From Rhizopus arrhizus (lineage: Eukaryota; Mucoromycota; Mucoromycetes; Mucorales; Rhizopodaceae): DNA of 64,000 bases. The notes beneath the pieces are model-generated. The model did not search any database and was not told the DNA's origin. It saw only the letters and a list, made by a program, of their open reading frames with translations. The stretch is from NCBI GenBank assembly GCA_024220505.1, contig JAKZZE010000035.1, positions 62,001 through 126,000 of the forward strand. Reading direction: 5' to 3'. The position numbers and the translations under genes are program-made. This document shows positions 32,399 through 41,967 of this stretch, in pieces. The first letter of the stretch is position 1; the number at the start of each line of letters is the position of its first letter.

Positions 32399-34326
32399 AT
32401 GGCAAATAATATAAATGCAAACTCAAACAAAAACTCCGGTAGCCAAGGTAGTAAGGGTCGTTTCAGGACTCTTCTTTAGGAGGGAGAAATGAGTGGGGAA
32501 GCTCAGGCTCCCCCGGACCTATCGGATGTTCGAGGTTTTGCGGTTCCTATGTCTGATATTGACCAACGCTTTCAGTATGATGGAGAATCCGTTCGGGAAA
32601 TGTTCCTGAGCGCTAAGGCTGAATACGAAGGATTGGCCAGGTACTTCTCTGGTCAACGTCAAGCCTGGATAGATGGTATGAACGATAAGTTATCACAGGC
32701 CCAGATGATAACGGACACTCTCGAACATATCCATCCCAATGGACGAATTAAGCTTCAATATTTAATTCGGGAACGGCAACAATTAGCCGAGGAAGATCGT
32801 GCTCAGTTGGAGCACTATGACGGTTTGGTAGACTTTACTAGACAAGATATCCTGAATACTATGATCGGTATTCTGCACGCTGGTCCTGGAGGCAACATGA
32901 ATGACTTGGTACATGAGTTTAACTGGCCTACTTTAGAAGCATGTCAAGACTTGGGTTTATCAATGGATTATCAATACATGATCACGGGAACTTATAATGC
33001 TAGTACTATTACTAGGGGTGCATCAGGTTTACAGGTGCAAGAGGGTCCTCAAGAGTCGGCAGAGTCTCTGTATCTACGCAATAGAATTGCTGTATTGGAA
33101 GCTCAGGTGCAAAAGAGCAATCAGGCCAAGATTACCACTAATCTGGTTGAGGCTAAGGATCAACAGGTCAAGAAGTTCGATCCTGTCTTTTTGGAGAGAA
33201 GACGAAGACATAAGTTCACAACATTTGAACGAGGTACTCCACACGAAGCACAACAATGGCTGAATCGCTACGAGGTATTGGCCAACTATCTTGGGTTTAC
33301 GGACAAGGAAAAGACAGACGAACTGGTAGCTGTCTTTGGTGGTGATACTTTAGACTGGTTCATAGGTTTGGAACCTACCATCCGAGAGGATTGGAAAGAA
33401 GTCAAGGCAGCCTTTCTACATGTGATAATTAGGGTTTATAATATAAAAAAGTACTAAGTCAATCAACAAATATAAAAATAAGTGAGACTCAAAGTAGATT
33501 GTCCTTTATTCAAGTTAAAAATATGAGGGTATTTATACTTTTCTATCCACGGCTAAATAATAGTATTCACAGTATATGATTATTGATTATTAATCGATAT
33601 TAGACGATGCGTTAATTATATGATTGGTATTGTTTAACATCTTTTATCAAGAAGTAATTATTAATCCTGATCCAGGAACTTGTTAGAATATTCTGGAGTG
33701 GATCAGGATATAATTTTATTTGACGTGGCATAATACAATGTCCGATATTCCTAATTTGGATGATCATTGTTCGTAGTAATTTACAGTATTACTTTATTAT
33801 ATGTGTAAATACCACACTACATATGCATGCTCAAGGAAGTGATCCTACTTTGATCGCTTATGACGAACTCAAGATGTATAAGCAAGGTGATAAGCCTATG
33901 AAGACGTTTGGTCCAGAAATCACTAGCTTGTTGCAACGGGCAGTTATATATCAGCCAAGTATCCAACTGGATTACTTGAAGGATAGACTGAGACCTGAGT
34001 TGGAACAAGCAGTTATATTAATAGGTGCTAAAAATCTGGCGGAGGGTATCAAGATCGCTACAGAAATTGAACGATCCTTGATGAGGACTAAGAAGACGAT
34101 GTCTATGGGTCCTATTCAGTACCAGCCTGAATCAGCTGCTACTGAGGGTGAACAACAAAATTACCAACAGCGTCATGACAACAAGAAATCTGGAGGCTAT
34201 TCAAGATTTAATAACGGTTCGGAAAACAGGAACAGGGATCGCAAATGCTTTAAATGCGGGAAAAAAGGTCATATAAAGAAAGACTGTTGGAGTAAGAAAG
34301 AGCACAAGCAAAACCACCAAGAACTA
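32399..34326 (+). pseudogene. Ty3-like Gag, split by a solo LTR and cut by mariner B2
   Basis: The frame opens at 32399 (MANNINANSNKNSGS), meets a TAG at 32477, and reopens at 32489 in the same frame. The capsid-like part has RGTPHEAQQWLNRYEVLANY and LDWFIGLEPTIREDWKEV. After the LTR and one TSD are removed, the frame continues FLHMHAQGSDPT, YKQGDKPMKTFG, LRPELEQAVILI and the zinc knuckle CFKCGKKGHIKKDC. It stops at the TA where B2 inserted, so pol is lost. Distinct from the gag at 23367, which has two knuckles. Confidence 0.75.
33421..33816 (-). mobile_element. Solo LTR (396 bp) in the Ty3-like gag
   Basis: Ends TGTGATAATTAGGG and TAAATACCACA; TSD CTACA at 33416-33420 and 33817-33821. Near-identical to 16313-16708, hence recent. 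Confidence 0.9.
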
Positions 34327-34419
34327 CAGTAGGTGAAAAAATACGAGCAACCTTTTGGCAGAATCGACTTTTTTCGCTATATCAAAAGGAGCATGCCAAC
34401 TACCGGCTTGAGACTCCTA

Positions 34420-36074
34420 CAGTGACTCCCAAAAGTGTCCCAATGTTTTGTAATTTTGTCTTTCACTGTCATTGGTGCTATTGCTATTTGCATAAAATAT
34501 GTCTTGTTGTACCTCATTTGAAGACTACGGTAGTGTAGATGTACGTGGTACAAGTTACGTCTCAATTGATGTAGCGCGGGCGGAGATAAATCATATACAA
34601 AACAAGCGGTGCATTGGGACACTTTTGGGAGCATATTGAAAAAATCGGAATATCTTTATTTATTTATTATTAATAGTCTGTCCAACGTCCTTTGTTCTGA
34701 ATACACTTTTGTATACGTTGTGGCATACTTTCTATAACTTTTTGACACTCTTCCGGCTTCATAAGGTCGTACCAAACCTTAGTCACACGTTCATAAAGCT
34801 CGTTCATGCCTTTTGGTGCGGTTTCATAGTCATTAAGTCTCCTTTTCAGCAATGACCACATATTTTCGATAGGGTTTAAGTCCGGAGATTGTGCAGGCCA
34901 TTGTAAAACAGTATAAGATTGTTTTTGGAGGTACTCCTTTACTACTTTTGATGTATGCTTAGGGTCGTTGTCATGCTGGAAAATCACCTGGTGATGTTCG
35001 AAGCCTAATTTACTGACACCATACTCAATTGTACGCTCCAGTTCATCCTCCAAAATCTCTTTATACAATTCTTTGTCCATATTACCATTGATTTTGCACA
35101 TCCAACCGACTCCAGCATAGGTAATAGCACTCCACAACATAATACTGCCTCCACCGTGTTTAACAGTCATCTTCACATGATGAGATTTTAGGCTTTCCCC
35201 TGATCGAATCCATGCCCAGGTGCGTCCATCCGAATTAAATCTGTTTATTTTTGTTTCGTCTGACCAAATAACACGTTTCCAGTCATCTACTGTCCAGTCC
35301 TTGTGAGCAATACACCAAGAAAATCTGTTTCGGATATTCTTCGCGCTGAGTAACGGCTTCTTTGGCTTCTCAATCGCACCTAAGCCTGCCTTCCGAAGGG
35401 CTCTACGAACTGTTTCGGCACCTACTTTCTTTCCAATATCGTTTTCAAGGCATTCGGTAACCTTCACAGCACTAGGAACACGATTTTTGGTGACCTGGCG
35501 TACACAGTAACGTTCATCGGCTGCAGACAACACCTTGGATCGGCCCATGTTTGGCTTCATAACACCAGCGCAATGGGTTTTTCGGAGTCTCCCAACCGTA
35601 CTCTTGCTTAAACGCGTCAATTCTTCCACCTCCCGAACCGACTTACCTTGTTTAAGGAGAGAAATAGCTTGAAATACCATATCTTGGGGGACTTGTTTCA
35701 TATTGAGATTTAATGAGCGAGTTATAGCAGAGTAGGAGCTTAAAACTTCAGCAAATGATAATTTGGACATCAGATACGTTTGCGAAGCTAATATATGCAG
35801 TTTGGTGATTGTATGCAAGTTGTGGGTGGATATTTTGTAGATATTCCGATTTTTTCAATATGCTCCCAAAAGTGTCCCAATGCACCGCTTGTTTTGTATA
35901 TGATTTATCTCCGCCCGCGCTACATCAATTGAGACGTAACTTGTACCACGTACATCTACACTACCGTAGTCTTCAAATGAGGTACAACAAGACATATTTT
36001 ATGCAAATAGCAATAGCACCAATGACAGTGAAAGACAAAATTACAAAACATTGGGACACTTTTGGGAGTCACTG
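34420..36074 (-). mobile_element. Tc1 element H (1655 bp), complete
   Basis: TA at 34418-34419 and 36075-36076. Terminal repeats of 235 bp (34420-34654 and 35840-36074) begin CAGTGACTCCCAAAAGTG and hold an inverted inner copy. B1 shows the unoccupied target (GACTCCTATGG). Carries an intact transposase. Confidence 0.9.
34670..35701 (-). CDS. Tc1-type transposase (DD34E), intact, 343 aa
   Basis: Likely active-type cut-and-paste transposase. I start at the Met at 35701 (MKQVPQDMVF), which gives the usual family length; the open frame extends to 35818. Paired helix-turn-helix regions lie at about 8-45 and 60-105. The catalytic triad is D148 (IWSDETKINRF), D244 (FQHDNDPKHTSK) and E279 (SPDLNPIENMW), with exactly 34 residues between the last two. 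A GxxW-type block is at 184-190 (GGSIMLW). The tail IQNKGRWTDY ends at a TAA. No stop, frameshift or missing catalytic residue is seen, making H the best candidate in this window for a working mariner. Confidence 0.9.
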   Translation of the reverse strand: MKQVPQDMVFQAISLLKQGKSVREVEELTRLSKSTVGRLRKTHCAGVMKPNMGRSKVLSAADERYCVRQVTKNRVPSAVKVTECLENDIGKKVGAETVRRALRKAGLGAIEKPKKPLLSAKNIRNRFSWCIAHKDWTVDDWKRVIWSDETKINRFNSDGRTWAWIRSGESLKSHHVKMTVKHGGGSIMLWSAITYAGVGWMCKINGNMDKELYKEILEDELERTIEYGVSKLGFEHHQVIFQHDNDPKHTSKVVKEYLQKQSYTVLQWPAQSPDLNPIENMWSLLKRRLNDYETAPKGMNELYERVTKVWYDLMKPEECQKVIESMPQRIQKCIQNKGRWTDY

Positions 36075-37032
36075 TATGGTATATTTTAGGGGTCATGTGT
36101 CTTGAAACAGTAAAGGTCTCATGTAGCAATACTGGAAATTGAGAGAGAGATAAGAATGCGAATTTAAAAATTTGACTTCCGACCAGCTTAAATTATGTAC
36201 GGTAATCATATGTTTACATTTAAGTCAACAAAGAACATATCGGAAGACTATATAGCGTACTTGTATGGAACTGTGAGTGTTCCTTATTGTATTCATATAA
36301 AAGCAAGTGCGGCTTCAAGAGCCCTTGGTTTCTTTTTTTTTACTCAACTTCTCTCACTACTTCTCATCATCATGCCTAAATCTATACCAATGGAAAAGCA
36401 ATCCAGAAATAAGAAATATATCACCGAATAGCATGAAGCTAGAGGATATCACAGATAAGTATTACGTTCATTCTCGCACAGTTAAAAGATATACTAGGAA
36501 GCTTTTTCCATGAAATTCACACCTGTCGGCTGGAAGACATACTATTGTCTCTTATGCCATGAAGCACTATATCAAGCTGTGTATTATTACTGGTCATCGA
36601 ATAGTAGCGAAAGAGCTATTCAGGGAGTTAGGTAAGTTTGGTTACTTGTTCATGTACCATTCAGGAGTAAATGCGCTGAGATCCATAAAGTGCCACCGAG
36701 AGCTAAAAAAAAGAAGGCATTCTTAAAAAAGGATCATTGAAAAAAGCAGATGGCCTGAGCAAAAAGGCATGGCAACTGGTCAAGTCAAGAGTGACGACCA
36801 GTAGCGTTCTCAGCTGAAGCAAAGACTAGCATCTAGTGATCAGATGGAGTAAAGTAGTATAGAGTAGTATAAAATGACATTTTGCTCCCTCATCACATCG
36901 ACATTACAGTAAAGCACAGCAGCCGTAGGACCAACATATGCGGTCACATAGCTACTCCGGGACCAGCTTAGATATGTCAGTTTTATGATGATAATATAAA
37001 CTCAACGACTTGTCTGCATATACTTAGCATTA

Positions 37033-38668
37033 CAGTGGGTCAAAAAACTGCACCAACCTAACCTAATTTTTCGGAAATAAGAGCACAGGTCTGTCAGTTT
37101 TACAGCAAACATTCTGAAACTTGAACCAAACAAATTTAATACTATTATGATTTATTGACAAAACTTTCAAAGTCAGACGCTGAGTATACACTTAAAGCGC
37201 GTCCAGAAAAAAGCGGAGGTCGGTTGGTGCAGTTTTTTGACTTTCTTAAAATCGAGTGGAACCACCCTTTTCTGCTAATACTGCTTGTATTCTGTCCGGC
37301 ATACTGTCTATATATTTGATGCATTGTTTCTTAGTAAACGAATTCCATTCATTTTCGACTCTTTCCCACAGCTCATGGATGCTGGTCGCCCTATTATCAT
37401 ACATGCTCAGCTTTAACTTCAAATGATGCCATACATGTTCAATAGGATTAAGATCTGGACTTTGTGATGGCCAATCGTCAATGTAAACCATGCCACTATC
37501 TTTCATCCATTGCGTTGTGGACTTTGATCGATGTTTAGGATCATTGTCGTGCTGAAATACCGATGTTTTCCAATTCAGACCATAGTACTCCATGGTGTCC
37601 TTCAGACTTGTAGCAAGAATTTCTTGGTATAGCTCTGAATTCATGGTACCATCATAGACCTGACATGCGTATCCAGGCCCTGCGCTGGTTATACAACCCC
37701 ATAACATGAGACCACCGCCTCCATGCTTCACAGTAACGTCGATATGATGGGGCTGTAAACGATCGCATTTTTTTTCCAATAATATTTGCAACCATCAGAG
37801 CCCCAAATGTTAATTTTGGTCTCATCAGAAAAGATCACACGTCGCCAATCATGTACTGTCCAATATTGATGCTTTTTGGCCCATGCCAATCGAGCCTTTT
37901 TGTGCTTTTCAGTCAATAATGGCTTCTTCTTTTTGATCTCAGCATAAATTTCAACTGAATGTAAAACATTGATGGCCGATTGATACGACATAGGGTGTCC
38001 AAGCTCCTCCAACTTCATTTGCACATCCTTGGCAGTCTTCAAATAACCCGTGAGTACTTGTCTCTTGATGTATCGACGCGTTGATTCTGTCACAATGCTC
38101 GGTCTACCTCCACTTTTACGTATTCTATTATGCATCCACTTATTTGCATACCTATTAACGGTATTTCTATGCACTCCAACTCGTTTCCCAATGACTGTAG
38201 GGTCAACGTTACCTTCTAATAGTGCTTTGATACTGTTTTGAACATCGGATGGAAGCGTTTTGGGCATTTCTAATGATGGATGGACACTGGCGATGTATGA
38301 TGCGTTTGGGTAAAGTAGGAAAGAAAAAAAAAGGGAAATAATTGTAAAAAAGCTTATTTTAAGGTCCTCAGTGTGACTAGATACTCCACAGACTAATTTA
38401 AATCTCCCGGAAAGGCCTCAGTCCGGGCATATCATATCAAACCCACTTTTATTTTAAAAGTCAAAAAACTGCACCAACCGACCTCCGCTTTTTTTTGGAC
38501 GCGCTTTAAGTGTATACTCAGCGTCTGACTTTGAAAGTTTTGTCAATAAATCATAATAGTATTAAATTTGTTTGGTTCAAGTTTCAGAATGTTTGCTGTA
38601 AAACTGACAGACCTGTGCTCTTATTTCCGAAAAATTAGGTTAGGTTGGTGCAGTTTTTTGACCCACTG
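37033..38668 (-). mobile_element. Tc1/mariner element I (1636 bp)
   Basis: TA at 37031-37032 and 38669-38670; terminal repeats of 212 bp (37033-37244 and 38457-38668) beginning CAGTGGGTCAAAAAACTGC with an inverted inner copy. B1 shows the empty site (TTAGCATTATTTACATG, complement). Confidence 0.9.
37246..38267 (-). pseudogene. Mariner I transposase (DD35E), one frameshift
   Basis: Two overlapping frames (37728-38267 and 37246-37791) join near 37770 across a run of eight A on the minus strand (TATTGGAAAAAAAATGCG), so a single-base slip is the only defect seen. Blocks: FSDETKINIWGSDG, FQHDNDPKHRSKS and SPDLNPIEHVW, with 35 residues between the second Asp and the Glu. N-terminus MPKTLPSDVQNSIKALL; tail SMPDRIQAVLAEKGGSTRF. 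Confidence 0.85.
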
Positions 38669-39260
38669 TATTTACATGAACACATTAGAGTATCATCTTT
38701 TGAAGACATCTGATGTATACCTTCAGAGTGATAGCGGCGTAAAGCATAAATTAAAAATCATAACTGTATAGGTACGCGGTATCAGTGTAAGGTATATAAA
38801 CTATTGGTATGCTCAAAGTCTGGATTTAAATCATATAAAGCATGTTTGGCATCAGCTCAAACTTAATCTGACACCACATGAAGTCGGAGAAAGAGGTGTC
38901 AGAAAGCTTTAGCAATTTGTGGATGTAGAGCGAAATAAACTCAATGCAAATGCTTGCAAGGGGTACATCAATAGTATGCCAGCCAAAGTAGAAGCACTTA
39001 TTAAAGCAAAGGGAAGATGTAGAAAATATTAAATAAACATAGCGAATTTTGAAAAATCATCATTGGCTCTTTTATGACTGTCTTTCCCTTTTTAAAAAGC
39101 TTGTACTTCAAGTAGAGTCAATCTCTTTAGTGTATTGTATGTATCTTTGTTGCCTTAATTAGTGTGTGTGATATTAAAGCTCTGGCGAATATGCACACGA
39201 AAATAAAAAGATATGAAGACAAATCGAACAGAGGTTGCTCGTATTTTTTCACCTACTGTA

Positions 39261-39670
39261 GCTATGAGGCACCACCAAGTAGTATGCATGAGCTATGGGA
39301 GCGTATAGGTCAGACCTGGTATGCCATTTCTAAAGAGGAATGTCAGAAATACATCGAAAGTATGCCTAAAAGGTGTGCTGCAGTTATTAAAGCAAAAGGT
39401 CGTTGGACTAAGTATTGATTTTTTTAAATAAAGTGTGTCAAAACGTTTACTTATAAACGCCGTCAAAATTGGTCGCATGTACCGTCGGACTTTGAGGGCC
39501 AGTTATTACCAATACACTGGCTCTACTGCAATATTTGTACTACCACAGTATTACCCAGAGTTTGCTCTTTCGAATGGTGTATATTAAATTGCTATAAACT
39601 AAGAAATGAAGTAGACCACAACGTGTATAAACAAAATATGAAAACATGCGACCAATTTTGACGGCCACTG
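39261..39670 (+). pseudogene. Mariner D remnant: transposase tail and right end
   Basis: 39261-39418 encodes PPSSMHELWERIGQTWYAIS, then ESMPKRCAAVIKAKGRWTKY and a stop, closest in pattern to element H. The right end ATTTTGACGGCCACTG is followed by TA (39671-39672), with an inverted inner copy near 39455. The front of D is missing; B2 joins it to the gag instead. Confidence 0.75.
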
Positions 39671-40298
39671 TAAGAGAGTCTTGATATAAGATCAAAAGTT
39701 TAGGCAGGATTTGATTCCAAAAAGAGTAATGATTTGAATATAAGTTGCTTGAGTAGAGTGATCACCAGATCTTATAAGTAGATCAAACTGTTTTGAGTAA
39801 ATTAAAAATAAAAAGGTAAAATAAAGATAAAATAAAATAAAAAGTATTTACAATGAAGTGTATATACTTCAAGGGACTTCTTGTTCTTGATGTTAAGTAA
39901 AATAAAAGAAAAACAAAAGAGATTTACTTTGTATGATATTTATTCAAATAATCAAAAAGTAAAGTAAAACAAAAGTTAAGAGTGAAGTAAGTAAGTTTTG
40001 ATTGCTGTTAAAATGTCGAGGTATTTATATGTTTTTTGAGTTTTCTGATTATCTGTTGTTTTTGGTTTTTAGTGTGGAAAATTTTTGTATGAATCTACAT
40101 AGCCATCTGAATTCATACACTGTCTGTATTCATACAGTTGTCTGTATTCATTCAATTCTTGTGGTACAATTTTTTAATATTTTCCCATTGTGTGTGTTAC
40201 AGTGTTACACTGACTTGACTCGGCTAATCTCTGTGTATCCTTATTACCATTTTCGTTACATTACAAAACGTCAAAAATTAAAGCTTGAAAGAAGTTTC
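39671..40298 (-). repeat. LTR-like repeat, copy 1
   Basis: Starts TAAGAGAGTCTTGATATAAG and ends ACAAAACGTCAAAAATTAAA...GTTTCGGA. TATAAATA near 40023 and AATAAA near 39943 on the minus strand. Mariner D had inserted at its left part. Related to 41094-41742. Confidence 0.6.
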
Positions 40299-40639
40299 GG
40301 ATTGTCGTTTTTGATCACCAATAGTCTTTTTATATTAATCAACAAAAGTACAGATAACTTATTAAAATAGTGAATGAGTCTTTATTTAATTAAAATAGAG
40401 GAATATTTATATTATTTCTATATGCTGCGGTTGTGTATCTATTATTTTAATATTGAATGTATGGTGCTGCGGTTTCTACTGCGGTTGATATATTGTTTTT
40501 GAATAGCCAAAAGAAGTACAATGTAGCATACTGTAATTTTCGGGTTGCTTCAATGGCTTGTAAGAGTTAACGGTTTTGAAATAGAGTAAAGTTGATGAAA
40601 ATAGATAAAAAAATAAGAGTTGGGTAGAGTATTAATATT

Positions 40640-40990
40640 AGGTTCGCTTGTAAGTGACCACCAGATCTTGTTAAGTAGATCAAACTTGTTTGTAATAAAA
40701 TAACTTGAAAAGAGTATTAAAAGGTTTTACAATGAAGTTAATTGACTTCAAGGGACTTGTCTTGCTTGTGTTTTAAGAGTGTTATACCAAAAGATTCAGG
40801 GATAAAGATACTTGATTTATTGGATAAAATATATTTATATTGTTATAAAAAGGCTAGTTGAGGTAAGTCAAGAAAAGTAAGTCAAGATAAGTGAAGTTTT
40901 GTCAAAAGAATAAAAAGCTAGGCTTTTTATAGGCAAAAATATAAAGTTCAATTTTTACAAAATGTAAAAATATTCGCAAAGGTTAAAAAT
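40640..40990 (-). repeat. LTR-like repeat, copy 2 (partial, diverged)
   Basis: Shares GTGACCACCAGATCTTGTTAA, AGTAGATCAAACT and the CAAGGGACTT block with copies 1 and 3, then diverges. Confidence 0.5.
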
Positions 40991-41093
40991 ATTGAAGTGG
41001 TTAAAAAAATATCAAAAGGTTAAAAAAATATCAAAAAGTAAAAAATATTGTGAGATTGGAGTTTGTAAGGTTTTTATAGTGTTAAATAGGTTT

Positions 41094-41742
41094 GATTTAA
41101 GAGAGTCTTGATATAAGATCAAAGGTTTAGGTAGGATTTGATTCCAAAAAGAGTAATGATTTGAATATAAGTTTGCTTGTAAGAAGTGACCACCAGATCT
41201 TGTTAAGTAGATCAAACTGTTGTGAATAAAATAAAGTAAAAATATTAAAAAAAAGGGATTACAATGAAGTGTATTTGCTTCAAGGGACTTCTTGTTCTTG
41301 ATATTAGATAAAATAAAAGAAAAACAAAAGAGATTTACTTTGTATGATATTTATTAAAATAATCAAAAAGTAAAGTAAATAAGTGAAGTAAAACAAAAGT
41401 TAAAAGTGAAGTAAGTAAGTCAAGAGTAAGTATAAGAAATATTGAGGTTATTTATATGTTTTTGGCTTTTCTGATTATATGCTGTTTTTGATGATTTTGT
41501 AGATATTCTGTATTTTTTTGTATTTTTCTGGATTATCTGTATTCATACGTATTCATACGTATTTGTTTGTATTTTCCTGGATTTGAATTAGTTGGAGAGA
41601 GAAAAGTCAAATGCTGCAAAAGTTTGCTGCATTGTGTTACAATATATCAAATGGTTAAAAATTTGTCAAATAGGAAAAATAATGACAATTTGTAAAGTGA
41701 TTTACAAAACGTCAAAAATTAAAGCTTGAAAGAAGTTTCGGA
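41094..41742 (-). repeat. LTR-like repeat, copy 3
   Basis: Same start (TTTAAGAGAGTCTTGATA) and same end (GAAAGAAGTTTCGGA) as copy 1. Ends about 95 bp from the tRNA-Val gene. Confidence 0.6.
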
Positions 41743-41836
41743 GTTCATGTCTTCATAATCATAGCTACAATACCAAATTTAGAATGAAAAGTATGACAGG
41801 ATTTCATATCTTAATCATAGCTACAATGTTCAAAAA

Positions 41837-41910
41837 TGATCCCGTCCGGGTTCGAACCGAAGACCTTCGCCGTGTAAAGGCGACGCGATGACCAACTACG
41901 CCACAGGACC
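41837..41910 (-). tRNA. tRNA-Val (anticodon TAC)
   Basis: Minus-strand 74-nt cloverleaf. Acceptor GGTCCTG pairs with CGGGATC (two G-U type pairs). The anticodon arm is TCGCC-TTTACAC-GGCGA with anticodon TAC. The T arm is TTCGG-TTCGAAC-CCGGA, the discriminator is A, and CCA is not encoded. There is no intron. A T5 run follows directly, a normal RNA polymerase III terminator. The A box (TGGCGTAGTTGG) and B box (GGTTCGAACCC) are in place. Confidence 0.95.
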
Positions 41911-41967
41911 ACTTTTATTTGTGTCGTGTCGAAGGTTAGACGATTCAAACCTACCGTGTCAACTGGC

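Larger units (their letters stand above)
34327..39258 (+). mobile_element. Decayed mariner B2 carrying mariners H and I
   Basis: Ends CAGTAGGTGAAAAAATACG and complement, next to TA at 34325-34326 and 39259-39260. Removing H and I leaves a near-copy of B1 in the opposite orientation with the same stops. The left flank is Ty3-like gag; the right flank is the transposase tail of a different mariner (D), so the two flanks do not belong together. Confidence 0.8.

Noticed and set aside
36195..36513. Short ORFs identical to those at 22297-22615
   Set aside because: They are pieces of the decayed B-type mariner and show stops in the transposase frame rather than separate genes.
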